Assembly: GCA_019722365.1 (NCBI GenBank) | Contig: JADFUC010001928.1 | Location: forward strand, 1-64,000 | Direction of reading: 5' to 3' | Source of the DNA: Lithospermum erythrorhizon | Lineage: Eukaryota; Streptophyta; Magnoliopsida; Boraginales; Boraginaceae | DNA: 64,000 nucleotides | In this document: one piece after another, positions 1 to 11,517 of the stretch | How the letters are laid out: each line of letters opens with the position of its first letter | How positions within the stretch are numbered: the stretch's first letter is position 1 | Notes under the pieces: model-generated | The model's database searches: none | The model's input: the letters and a program-made list of their open reading frames with translations, nothing else | What the model was told of the DNA's origin: nothing | Made by a program: the position numbers and the translations under genes

Positions 1-2474
1 AGCCATGCATTACAACATTTCTTAATTGAACTATATAAAATACAAATTAAAGATTAACAATTAATCAATATCATGTATTTTACTGTGCTAATCAATCTCA
101 TCCAATTATTTAAACTGACCAGAAAATTCTGAAAACTTCTGTAAAATCCAGAAAATATTTCCGATTTAACTACATAAAATTCAACAATTAATCACTTTAT
201 TCAATTAATCACATATATCATATCTATTGACACCTGTCTAAAACAAATATTAAACAATTTTAAAACATAAAACTGATCTCAACATATAAACAGTTTATGT
301 AGCATAATTACGCAATTATAAAAATTGAAACCTGGCTCTGCCACCACTGTTGATTTTACGAATTCAAACAATATCAAAATATTGTAATAAATCAACTCAG
401 GAACACTACGAGATTATAAGAACAATATCTAATGAGATATATTTTATGGAATAAAAAGTAATTTAGGATTATAAGAACAAGAATTCAAAACAATCCCCAA
501 AGAGGCCATGTTGCAAGGACACCCACACCCAATGATCATCAAACCTTCCTTCTGCCATGGTAATTAAAGTCAAGGAAAGAATTTCGGGAGAAAGAAAATC
601 TAAGTTTTTCTTTTCCAAGAAATGTAACAAGCAGGGGTTAGAGAAGTGGTTTTTGTTTTTTGTCAGTAAACTAAAAGTTGAATCAAATTTAATTAATCGT
701 CAATCGTATGCTTCTTTATATGTAGTTCCAAATCCTAAAAACCCAGGGCCTGTAATTGAAGAAAGCCCATCCTACTCCCATCAAGCCTACAAGTAGGGTC
801 AATTTCCACAATTGAAAATTTTGGGCAATTACTCCGCCTCCTCGGTGGACGGATTCCCGGCTAACTACGTGACCCCACCTACTTCTCGCTCCTTCCGACA
901 TCAATTCCAAAAGCAGAACCCATCTTACTATACATAATTCATGTATCATGAGTCATACTGGAATATTTATAGTTACACTTTGAACTGAAAGTTTATAATT
1001 TGCATTATAGTTCAATTGCTGTTTGTGCCTTCTAAGCTCGAATACAAGAGTAATATATATTAATTTATGTTAACTTAACATTATATTAATATATAGATTA
1101 CGGAATGACTCAAGAAACCACCATAACCTCTAATGTCAACGCGTAGCTAATCATAATATGTCAATTGTCTAACAATCGAACATATATCCGAACTTATATA
1201 TATATACGTTAAATGCGAAGTAATCTGCTATACAATCTAATCAAGCTCGATGCAAGATAGCTACAGATCTATCTCATATTTCCAATGCCTTAGGGCTACA
1301 TCCGCCAGCGCCGGCCACACCTACGCTGCACTGTGATTCTCACAAAGAAGAAGCATTTGCAGGGCGAAAGCGGCATTTAAGTATGTAAAGGATGAGAAGC
1401 GAGTGGGGAATTATTTTATTTTTATTAATATTTTAATTATTATCAAAATACCAAAGATGTTAATTTATCAAAATGGCCTTCAAAATTTAATATAAGTGTA
1501 ATTCCAACTTTATCCACTTGTTAAATCAATTTAATGTAAATATAATCGAAATTCAGGAGAACTGGTTAATTAGCCTAATATGTCTGTAAGCTCTTTCCAA
1601 CCTAATCCATTATGTTTGGATTTTCATAATTGAATTTATGTTGGTCAAATATTTTGATCCTGGTCACAAAGAGATCCAAGACGACTTAGAACATAATCTA
1701 GGCTATGAGGCGGAGCATAATAGTTGTTTAATTGTCTCATTCCTTAATAGATAATGTTATTTAACTGCTTGATCTAAAAGTCAAACTTATTTATCGTTTT
1801 ACATTTAATTGTCTCATTCCCTAATAGATAATATTGTTTAATAACTAATATAATTGTTAATTATCAAACTTAGTAAATTTATCACATATTCATTTGAGCG
1901 TAACCTATTCAAAGTCTTAAATATTTTTTAATTTGTAAAATAACCGTGTAACATGTTATCCGCTTGATTCTAGAATGTAAATTCATACTTAATTGCATGC
2001 TTTACGTGATGAAGCCCAAAATATTCAAATAATTATCTAACTTAATATGATATTAATGATTATTCAAGATTAGTTTGAATTTCGATTAAATTATACTAAT
2101 TAGACGAATATGTAATTTGTTGTAATTAATAATATATTATGAGTTTAATTATATACACAATAATGTATTAAATTATCCAAGTGAAATTCCAGGCTTGACT
2201 CATACTCCGTAATATAGTTTGAGTATCTACGTTATATATAATATAAAAAAAAATCGTTTATTATTGAAATCTAACTAAGTGGAATTTCATAGATAATTAC
2301 TTAACTTATATAATTATTAATTTAATTATTTAAAAACTAAAATTACTTTAAAATATACTCTATATTTTAGAGTAAATTTAAACAAAATTAAATTATTATG
2401 GTGCTACTAAAGGTGCTACAAAATTTAATTATTAATCAATTAATGTAGTTTGTTTAATTATTATGGTAAATGAA
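1..2474. other. AT-rich intergenic DNA
   Basis: Apart from the candidate remnant at 557-937, this holds no gene I can support. A GC-rich island at about 1296-1376 encodes a 26 aa Cys/Arg-rich minus-strand ORF of unknown status. An imperfect direct repeat with the core TAATTGTCTCATTCC occurs near 1732 and 1804, about 73 bp apart. Confidence 0.6.
557..937 (+). pseudogene. Possible broken coding remnant, unidentified
   Basis: One reading frame runs 557-796 to a TAG, then stays open in the same frame from 797 to a TAA at 935-937. The part from about 725 to 937 has protein-like composition, including NPKNPGPVIEE, SSVDGFPANYVTPPTSRSF and HQFQKQNPSYY, and higher GC than its AT-rich surroundings. 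It may be a relic with a stop at 794. Alternatively TAG|G at 794-797 is a splice acceptor and 797-937 is a last exon. I do not recognise the family, and a coding role is not established. Confidence 0.3.
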
Positions 2475-3323
2475 CCTAAAGGTTCGATTCGATTCGGAGT
2501 ATTCGGCTCGAAATAGTTCGATTCGAGGCTTGGCTCGGACGATCAAACGTAGAACCGAATGTTTGAAATCGATATTCGACGAACCGAGCCGGTGCAAAAT
2601 TATTGCGCTAAGTTAGCCTTTGATCTGATAATATATTTTACAGGGCTTTAGCTCTTTTATGTATTAGTCCATTAGCCCAAATGACCAATACCCAAACCTC
2701 AAAACCCCAAAAACTTTTATGAATTAGTCCATTAGCCAATACCCAAATCCAAAACCCCAAAGCCCTGATATAACCCTGCTATTTATGAGATAACAATTAG
2801 GTCTATTTCTCACTTGTTTTTTCTTTTTTTGCCGTTTTCTCTCAATCTCTCTTCTCTCAAACTCATTGACGATGACATTTCAATTCATTTGTTCTTTATC
2901 ATAGACGATGATGTTAGGTTGTAACTAAACCTTCTAAGTCAATCAAGGTAATCCGGATTCTGAGTTTCTGATTTTGTCTTTTGACTTTGACTTTTGAAAT
3001 GATTTTGGTTCGCATGTTTGTGCTACTTTTTAAGGCGATGATGATATATTTTTTAGATTTTAAACTGAGAAATCGATCTGAAACGTATTACAGCCATGGC
3101 ATCTCGAATTTTTCTTGAAGAAGCATAAATGTGAGCCTAGTAAATTCATAAAAAAAAAGAGATTTCGAACCGAGCTTATTCGAACGGTTAGAAAAAACTA
3201 ACGGAATATTATTGTAAAAATTGACCTCGAACTCGAACCGAATATCAAAAATCGATATTCGGTCAAATCGAGACGAGCCGAATCTGAGGTTCGAAATTGA
3301 ACGAGCCGATCTTGAACCTTAGG
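2475..3323. mobile_element. hAT-like non-autonomous element with GGTTCG-rich ends
   Basis: The left end reads CCTAAAGGTTCGATTCG. The right end, inverted, reads CCTAAGGTTCAAGATCGG. Both subterminal regions (about 2475-2595 and 3165-3323) are packed with TTCGG/CGAACCGAG motifs in inverted arrangement, a style common in plant hAT elements. The middle looks like a promoter and leader: an AT-rich stretch, then CT-rich leader-like DNA near 2818-2865. No transposase remains. No target duplication was identified. Confidence 0.5.
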
Positions 3324-4568
3324 ATTTTAGTCGGTTCGTTTACGGTCCTAGTCTTTCTAAGCATGAGTTATTGGACTTGGCCTAACTATCCAAGCTTATT
3401 TTTTGTTTACAATTTTGCTGATTTACAGTTTACTTTTCTTTTGATTTTATTTATTTTCCAATGGCAATGTACTAGTACGTTTTACCATGATTATCTTCCC
3501 TGGCTTCTCGTACATTTTACCATGATTATCTTCCCTCGCTTCTACCATTTCACAATCCTTCAAAGAAGATGAACAATTATGAAAGTTCCTAACCTGTTGT
3601 GAAATAAATTTTCCGAAATCCACTATTATATCAATTGTCAATAATACTTGGATTGACAGTATAAGTCTGATAGAAAGTAAAATATAAATAAATAGTGCAG
3701 ATTGTAAAAGACGCAAAGATGACGACCTAGTTCGGTGCCAATATAGCACTTATGTCTAGGGGCAGCTTGTCCAGTGAAGAAATCAACTAGATAATGAGAA
3801 TTACAACACATATCCTTCACAACACATTATTATCTCTAGTATGTGTCTACTACGTATTAAACAATAAAAAACAAGATTGTCGTTACAAGGTGTTAGCAAC
3901 AGTTGCAAGGAGTTTTATAAAACAATTCCGTACATTCAACCAACAATAAAATATAAAAACTCTCAAGCTCTTTGCCTCACAAACACAATGTAGAACAATA
4001 ATAATATTTAGAGGTGATCGACTAGGTCTGCACGTGAGGTCTTTATATAGTCGTAGGCACATCCATACTTTTCTTGTCCCATAACCAACCAAATCTACAT
4101 TTTTTTTCTTGGGGTACACTCCAAGACATTCTCATATATTATAGGACGAAAATATATCTTCCAAATATTACCAAAATGACTAGAATCCCGAAAATATCTG
4201 CACATATACAGTATCGAACTGTTGTACCCATCTGTCTTCAATACTTGTTCCAATACTTCGTCATTGTTCTCAGTTTTGCCTATGAACAAAATTGCCAGCC
4301 AACAAAACACTAACAAATTACTCATCTTCCATTTTTGCTATCTTTGTTTAATCAATGATTTTTACTTCAGGATAAATGAAAAAGTACTCACTCAAATGTT
4401 TGAGTTAATTTGAGTTAGGCCACCTACTCAATTTGAGTTAATCGAATAGCCAAATGAAAAAGGCATTTGCTAGTATTCAGAAGGTGCTAGGTTCGAAATT
4501 TACCTCATTACTAAATATATAAATAAAAATTATCTGCTCAATTTGCACAATTCCTATGCAATAAGTAG

Positions 4569-5165
4569 ATGAGACCGAACTGAAATGGTAAGAAAAAAAA
4601 AATCAAACCGACAAAAATTAATTGATTTCGGTCCTAGCGTAAACCGAACCGAGTATATATATATTTTTTAAAATATTTATTTTTAGTTTGCAACTATTTT
4701 AGTTTGAAATCATGAGTACTCTATTTTAGTTTGAATCATGTATTTGGTGAATGTTTGGAAGTATATGTTAGTAATCAATGTTATTATGCATGTGTTATTA
4801 ATATGTTTAGGGAGCTATATTTATTATTATGCATGTGTTTGAAACAATCCGTTAGTAATCAGCTAGTATGCAATCTGCTCGGACAACTGTCTACGATTAT
4901 ATCATGCATTTCGTGTATGTGGTTGAAATTTATGTATATTTTATTTTAATTTGAAATCACAAACTTTTTATATTATATTATTGTTATAAAACCGAAAAAT
5001 CGACCGAACCGCACAGACTAAGCATGAAAACCGACATCAACCGAACCCATTCAAACCGAATTAATATCGAACCGAAATGATTTGTGTATTTAAAAAACTG
5101 ATAGAATCGGTTTTGTTGGATTTTCGGGATTAAAATAACAATTATAATATAAACCGAAACCAGGA
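4569..5165. mobile_element. Second hAT-like ACCGAA-rich element
   Basis: Clusters of ACCGAA/ACCGAACCG motifs at 4569-4645 and 4988-5160 flank a 340 bp AT-rich centre. This resembles the subterminal repeats of plant hAT non-autonomous elements. Exact ends and target duplication are not resolved, so the call is tentative. Confidence 0.35.
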
Positions 5166-5199
5166 TTCTATGAGTATAATAAAAAATAATAATATACGA

Positions 5200-5760
5200 G
5201 TGTGTACCTTTCTTCAGAGATTTGTAGCGAAATAAATCTGAGGAGACGCTGAACAATCAACGTAGATTGTCTCTAAGAATAGTCCACACCAACGTATGAA
5301 CGAACCCCTCCGTGAGCTTTACTAGAGCTCTTTAAAATATGAAACTATGAAAGAGATTGGACAAAAATTCCAATGGGAATTCTTTACCTACTACTCGACC
5401 AAGGGAGACAAAGGAGGAGAGAATTTTTGCCTTTCACAAAAGTGAATACCAAAAATGAATGAGCAATTTTCATCTCCAAAAAGTGGTTTTTATATAGGTA
5501 TCAAATGTCCTACTTTTTAGGCTTTGAAAGAGAAGTTGCAAAAACTCTTCCGCCTCCTCTCCTTGATTCAGTCGAAGCTGGACAATGTTCCAGAACCTTC
5601 CACTTCTTATCCCTCAAATCAAGACATGTTAAGTGGCTAAGTAGAATATTCTAGAATTATTCTAAAACCGAAACATTATGGAACCCTTATCCCTTCACCA
5701 TTTTAGTCGACTATGGGGTGAGTTCCAACTATTGGAAGTTCGCCCCAATTTTCTCATACA
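5200..5760 (-). repeat. Possible solo LTR, minus orientation
   Basis: Read on the minus strand, the block begins TGTATGAG. It has a TATATA-containing promoter-like stretch near 5490 and ends in GGTACACA near 5200, so its length (about 560 bp), TG...CA ends and internal order fit a copia-type LTR. No internal coding region and no matching flanking duplication were found. Confidence 0.35.
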
Positions 5761-6417
5761 GTTCTATTTTAAACCTCGAAAGTTATAATTAAATTATAGT
5801 TCCATTTCATTGTTGTGTTTCTTCTCTTTTCACATTATTAATTACTAAATTACCCTTCATGTATGAAAATGACACTAATAATAAAATTAATATATATTTT
5901 ATGAAAAGATACTAATTTTCTTTCTCTAAAAGATAGTCAAAAAATATAATATCATAACACATCCAAATCTCTAAAGTATAAAATATAATATAATTACATA
6001 ATAGCATCCGAGAGTCATATGAAACTATTGTTCGTCTTCAACAGGAGATATAATTATAGAATTCGAGAGTCAAAGCTGGAACATAGTCAAACAAATGTTC
6101 TTGAACTCTCTCGGTAAGTCTCTATATATTAATTACCACATTCTCATTATTGTTGTTTCAAATAAGTCTTTATATATTAATTATCATACTTGGCAGACAA
6201 GTCTTTATATACTACTGTGTGTACTTGTAATAGCATCTGCATGCAAATAATATAATATTTGGCAGACAAGTTTTTATAGTGTGTTCTAATAAACATAATT
6301 AATTACCTAATTATTTTGTATCAAACAAGACAATATAAAGTAGTCACATGAGTTATTTGTAATAAAAAAAATCATTATACTTTTTTGTAATAAAAGTGTC
6401 AAAATACATATCTAATA

Positions 6418-6665
6418 CTCCTTTCATCCCAATAGATTGTCAATATTTAAATTTGGATGTTTGATAGATTAAGTGTTAAATTCAAATATTATTATTTGTG
6501 TTGTATAATATTTGGCAAAAATTATCAAATAATAATATTTTCATTGTACTTTATTATTGACATAAAATTTTATTCAAATTAAAATTATGTTTATCGATGA
6601 GGCTTACAATTTTATAAATTTTGAGCACCTAAATCAAGCATGACAATCATTTAGTCTGGAGGGAG
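6418..6665. mobile_element. Stowaway-like MITE
   Basis: The left end CTCCTTTCATCCCAATAGAT and the inverted right end CTCCCTCCAGACTAAATGAT are similar imperfect inverted repeats flanked by TA (6416-6417, 6666-6667). The 248 bp AT-rich body has no ORF. It lies about 550 bp beyond the CBSX5 stop codon. Confidence 0.65.
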
Positions 6666-7216
6666 TAATAGATTTGAATATTTTATTTTAGAAAATTAAC
6701 TTTTTTATTATAATATATAACATGTTAGTTTTATGAAAGGAAAGGAAATTAAAATATATAACATGTAGGATTTGGATATTTTATTTTAGAAAATTTACTT
6801 TTTTTATTCATCTATAAACTATAGAGGCAATAATTAATTAGAGTTGAATTCAATATATGAAAGAAAATCAAGAAAAAAAAATCAATCTTCACTATTTACT
6901 ATTGATCAGTAAACAAAATAAGAATATATTATCATAATAATACTTATATTAGTTTTATTCTATATATATATGAAATATAATTCATCGATATTATGGTCTT
7001 AAAAATGCATTCATGAATATGCATATTATAGGTATATTATCCACTTCATTGATGAACATTCGATGTACAAATCGATATCATCAACTTCTATTTGAATGTG
7101 TTCTTGTTTTATATTAAAGTTGTTATTTATGTAAAAAAATTAAAAGTTTTCATATCAAGTAATACTAAGCTATAAAGTTTCTATAATATATTCCTCTGCA
7201 CCTGAAGACTATATTG

Positions 7217-10200
7217 TTATTGCTTAAATGGATTTTCCATCTCCTGTTTATATCGTCCACCAGCAAGGTTCCTGAAGACTTTGAATATTTCTTGAAATGT
7301 CACAATGCCCACTAAGGTTTGGTCGTCTTTTACAACCCATATGTAGTTGACACGATGAGCGAGTGCTTGTACCATCACAGCAACCAGCGAGCTCCAACGA
7401 AAGCACATGATAGCCTCTGATCTCCTGGTGGAAGAAGAGCGGTTAAAACTGTAGCTGTTTCTACTTGATGATGATCCTGACTCGTCATCTGATGAACAAC
7501 TTGAAGAAGAGAAGGAAGACAATAACGACGAAGCATGAGACGAAGAGAGCTCATTAACAACTTTCAACATCTCGTCCAACCCTTTCTCTTCCAACCTCGT
7601 TTTCACTAACTGGACCAAGCCATCTGGAGGACCACCACAATCAATGTAGGCCATGAGATCACCAGCAGAGAGGGTCATCATTGCGGCTGCAACTGTTTCA
7701 TCACAAGAGGCAAGAGTGTAAGGGGAGATCTCGCCTATCAATCTTTTATCATCATCAACAACAGCAACACAAGTTTGTTCGGTGATTGAACATGAAATAG
7801 AATTCAATGCCAGAGAAACCGGATCATCATAATGGATTGACATAACTTCACGATCAATGATATTCAAAGATTCAATCGTGAAGGTAGGTAGCGGAGAGAA
7901 TACCCCTATAGAGTTGAGAAGAAAGCGAGCAATGTCTTCCTGGGTTAACCAGCAATATTCTTTGCTGTCATATAGAGGTAGTGCGCCCGGAGGAGAATCT
8001 TTCTCAAGGAGTTCCCTCATTGATTTGGAAATTGGATGTTCCCGAATTGGTATAACCAGGTTCTGACTGCCTTCAAGAATACAGTCTATTGCCTCCAGTA
8101 AGCTGAAAACCACAAAACAAAGATTAGAACCAATCAGAGATGGAATAGCAGAAAATTAATCAAAGAGATACAATCATATACAGTATTATATATTAATACT
8201 TGGTGTCCACTTCTGCAACTTTTTATCTCAGCTTCCTTCATCTCAAGAATTTACTATGCAACATTTTAAGACTTTCCCTAGTTGTTTTTCATCAACAATC
8301 TATATTTTGGGGTTCAGCAATCGTGAAAGATTCCATGGAGTCAAAAGATTTAATTTTATGTTATCTGGCTCTTGAATATAATGATATAAATCAAAAGGCT
8401 TATTACACTATCTATGTTGCTTATATTTTGAAGTAATGAGTAAGAGATAGTTTACGAACTTCATCTCATTAATATTACAAAAACATCCTTCCCTCCCTCG
8501 GCATCACATTTGCAGCGCTGCATATTAATCCAATCTTCATGATCCGCTTAGGCAGCAGCTTCTTTAATCGCATCGGACATGATTTTAATGTTGTAGCGAC
8601 CGTGAAAAGTTTCAACCAGCTTCCAGAAAGTCCACCTTCATGGTCCCGGGGATCAACCCATATCAATGAATTGACTGTTCTTATAGGCTGCTATACAAGT
8701 CTAATGTACTCTATCTTTGACTTAAGATAAAGTTACTCACTTTTTGGATTGTTGGGCGGCTGGTTTTCCTTGTCATAACTTCTTCTTTGGTGTGTTTTTA
8801 TTCTTACCACCAAAAAGGTTTTCACTTACTCATCAATATATTCTTATGTTATTATACCTTAATCTGACCTCGCAAATAGAATCCCAGACGCCATTTCTCA
8901 CAGACATCTGACGCTCATGACAAAGGCCCCTGCCAGATCTACAGAGGCTCGATCCCCAGCCAGCTAGCAATTGCCGAATCCAGGCCAAGGCTTCTAACAG
9001 AAAAGCATTCTGCTTAAGGTTAAGGCCGTAGATATGGATATTAATGACTGTCTGGAGACATTCTAATAACCTCCCCACACGGCTGACCACTAAACAGACG
9101 AAGGACGCCTCACGCTGAACAGGTATCAACGTATGACCACAAAGTAGATAAAAAAGTATGACTAGATACATTTTATATTGTCTATTCATGTCTATTTATT
9201 TGGTCAATTCCATGAGATTATGATCCCAGCTAACATTATCTTCAGAAGTTAAATTTTTTACTTATTTCATTTGATGTCATGGGTAGCAAATAATAAAATA
9301 TGAAAATTCATAATCAATAAATAACACCTACTTTGAATTCAATATTCTGCTTTTGCTTGTTTTGCTATTCACCCATCTTTAAAACAATTATTCAAATAGT
9401 AAGTGGTTCAGTAAAACAAGAATTAAGCCATCATTTCCAAGAAGATCACCAATTTATGGTGGAATGTTCAAATCAAATACAGTATATTTTTGCATGTTCA
9501 ATGAAATACATAATGGATAATATTACTATTCGTTTTTTTATATTTGTTGTTTTAGCATTTTTTTTAGTTATCGTTTTAACATAATAAATAGCTTTTTTAT
9601 ATTTTTAATGTACTTTGACTATTTTTTATTCAAACAACCAACCAATAATATCATTTAAATTGATTACATTTTACATTTTCAACGCATTTCGACATTTTTT
9701 TAATTTACAAGCGCTAAAACGACAATTATTGTGTTAAAACTATAGATTATTAATTTGCTTTATCCTTCACATAAAAATTGTGATTTTAAGTTTCTATCTT
9801 GTTTAAGTTTGCCACAAAAGTCAGATGTAAGTATGTAACTACCTCAAAAGAACGCTAATAACCTTTCGGTGAAAGGTCCACATCAAAAGATCAATTTGTT
9901 ATCAAATTATCTTGAATATAAACATCATAACTTTCAACCAATAAAAGGGTCTATTAGATTAATAGCTAACCAAAATATGATCTACAGGTTAAATCCCGCA
10001 TATTGATCCATCCCTGTCCCCACTTTATTCAAACTCAACACTGCTAGCTAATAAATCCAAAAACCATGTTGCACCCAAAAAAAAATGGCATGGGTCATAG
10101 GATCTCAATATTATTTCAGCCTTTTAGATCATCTAAATCTCAATAATTCTGATTCTCTTTACAATTTTATTAGTACCTCCATCCGTAGAAATATAATTTG

Positions 10201-11285
10201 ATTTGTTATTTTTAAATAAATTGTAAACTTATCAGATACGATAATTTCGATTTGATAAAATTTATCAGATATCAAGAAAGATGTTGAAAATCTTATATAT
10301 TTTCATCAAGTATTATATGACGAATAACAAAATATTTGAGTTCAAATTCAAATCGCTTTAATTCTCCCTAGTTCTAAACTCAACTAATGAAATCTCAAGC
10401 TCAACTATTGATCTGAAATGTGACATTTTTGTAATATATTTCGTATAACTTATCTCAAATTTCTACACATTGAAAGAATTTGAGGAATAATAATTAAAGA
10501 AGATATTAATTTCTAACATAACTATTTTAGATGAAATTAAACTAATCTATAATTCAAAGTGTACTTAACAAATCCAATAAAAATTAAACCTTCGGCTAAA
10601 AGTTAAAAATGAAGCAAACCCAAATATTGAAATTATCAGAACTAATTATAAACCCCTAAGAATGATGTAAAAATGCGAGTTGTTAATTTAGATTTAAATA
10701 CTTGATTAAGTCAGATTTTTACCCAAGTTAATTTATTCTAGTGCTTCACTATGCGTGATGAGATTCGGCCTCAATTTATCCAAGAATTTCATAATTTGCA
10801 TTTACAACAAATTAAGACTAAATTGCACTCATATAGCCACTTTGTTAAATATCACAAGCCAACTATTCTAAGACCAAAAATACAACTTCATTCCACTTTC
10901 TCCAACCAAATTAGCAATTAATTCTCTAAAATACCAACCTTGAATTGGGTTCCAAATGGCTAACAATCCCATTAACTTGAGGCAAAAGAGTTGAAACAGG
11001 AGCCTCCAAAGCTTCCAAAGGATTACTCAAATTCTCCTTTTTACAGAGATAACAAATCACATCTGCCATTGAAATCTTGGCAACACATGAATGAGGGAAA
11101 TCATGATGATCATCATCACATGCTACACAACTCCACACACTTACATGGCTGATGCTGTATCCAGACCCTTTTAACAAAGTTAACACTTCCTTAATAGAGG
11201 TACGTGACGTTACAGTTGAGTTTATTACTGGTTTTCCTAAGCAGAGTTCTGAAATTACTCTGTTTTTCAAGAAACTTATTGCCAT
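7217..11285 (-). CDS. CBSX5: CBS domain-containing protein CBSX5-like, 2 exons, complete
   Basis: Coding parts are 11285-10939 (exon 1) and 8102-7217 (exon 2), giving 410 aa; Arabidopsis CBSX5 is about 390 aa. The donor reads CAAG|GTTGGT and the acceptor TTTTCAG|C. Joining them makes a serine codon and restores the family stretch running from ...LEPNSSLLEAID into ...SQNLVIPI. Other family signatures are CLGKP near residue 16, KISMADVICYL in exon 1, WLTQEDI, LIGEISPYTLASCDET, LSAGDLMAYID, and near the C-terminus HRVNYIWVV plus LVGIVTFQEIFKVFR. A serine-rich low-complexity loop lies between the last two CBS-like segments. CBS pairs bind adenosyl ligands and regulate partner proteins; the precise role of the CBSX5 subgroup is poorly known, so function here is by family only. 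The intron is 2836 bp. The 5' leader has a CT microsatellite, and a TATA-like box lies about 225 bp upstream of the ATG. No disabling change is seen. Confidence 0.92.
8103..10938 (-). other. CBSX5 intron 1 (2.8 kb)
   Basis: This single large intron is mostly AT-rich. The stretch 8475-9140 is clearly richer in GC and has open frames on both strands: 8539-8730 on plus, and 8475-8666 and 8833-9189 on minus. I recognise no domain in any of them. The block may be an old transposon or a captured gene fragment. The rest (9190-10900) shows no coding signal. A weak CCTCCATCC motif near 10175 resembles one end of a Stowaway MITE, but I could not find its partner. Confidence 0.8.
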
Positions 11286-11288
11286 GCA

Positions 11289-11315
<27 letters not shown>
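11289..11315 (-). repeat. (CT)n microsatellite in CBSX5 5' leader
   Basis: An uninterrupted AG dinucleotide run on the plus strand reads as CT on the gene strand and ends 3 bases before the CBSX5 ATG. CT-rich leaders are common in plant genes and can affect transcription. The length is likely polymorphic. Confidence 0.9.
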
Positions 11316-11321
<6 letters not shown>

Positions 11322-11509
11322 GGTTGGAAGTAGGACTTGGTTTGCACTTTTTGAACACTTTTTTGGTATATTTGTGAATTTTGGATGCTTGGGTGAAAAA
11401 GTGCAGAGAAAAATTGAATAAATGAGTGTGTTTAAGTGAGAGAGGGAGTGCTAAATTGGTCGATTACTGATGACGGCCGATAACATGTCTGAAAATGAAT
11501 TTGCAAAGG

Positions 11510-11517
11510 TATTTATA
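11510..11517 (-). promoter_or_regulatory. Candidate TATA box for CBSX5
   Basis: TATAAATA on the minus strand lies about 225 bp upstream of the CBSX5 ATG. This would place a start site near 11480 and give a leader of roughly 190 bases that includes the CT repeat. The inference rests on motif and position only. Confidence 0.5.

Noticed and set aside
3447..3749. 100 aa minus-strand ORF
   Set aside because: AT-rich with no family motif, overlapped by another open frame on the opposite strand. No splice or promoter support was seen.
7375..7560. Minus-strand 61 aa frame inside CBSX5
   Set aside because: It is a shifted frame within CBSX5 exon 2. The exon 2 frame carries all the CBS family motifs.
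10172..10400. Stowaway MITE in the CBSX5 intron
   Set aside because: Only one end (CCTCCATCC after TA) is visible. No inverted partner was found at a reasonable distance.
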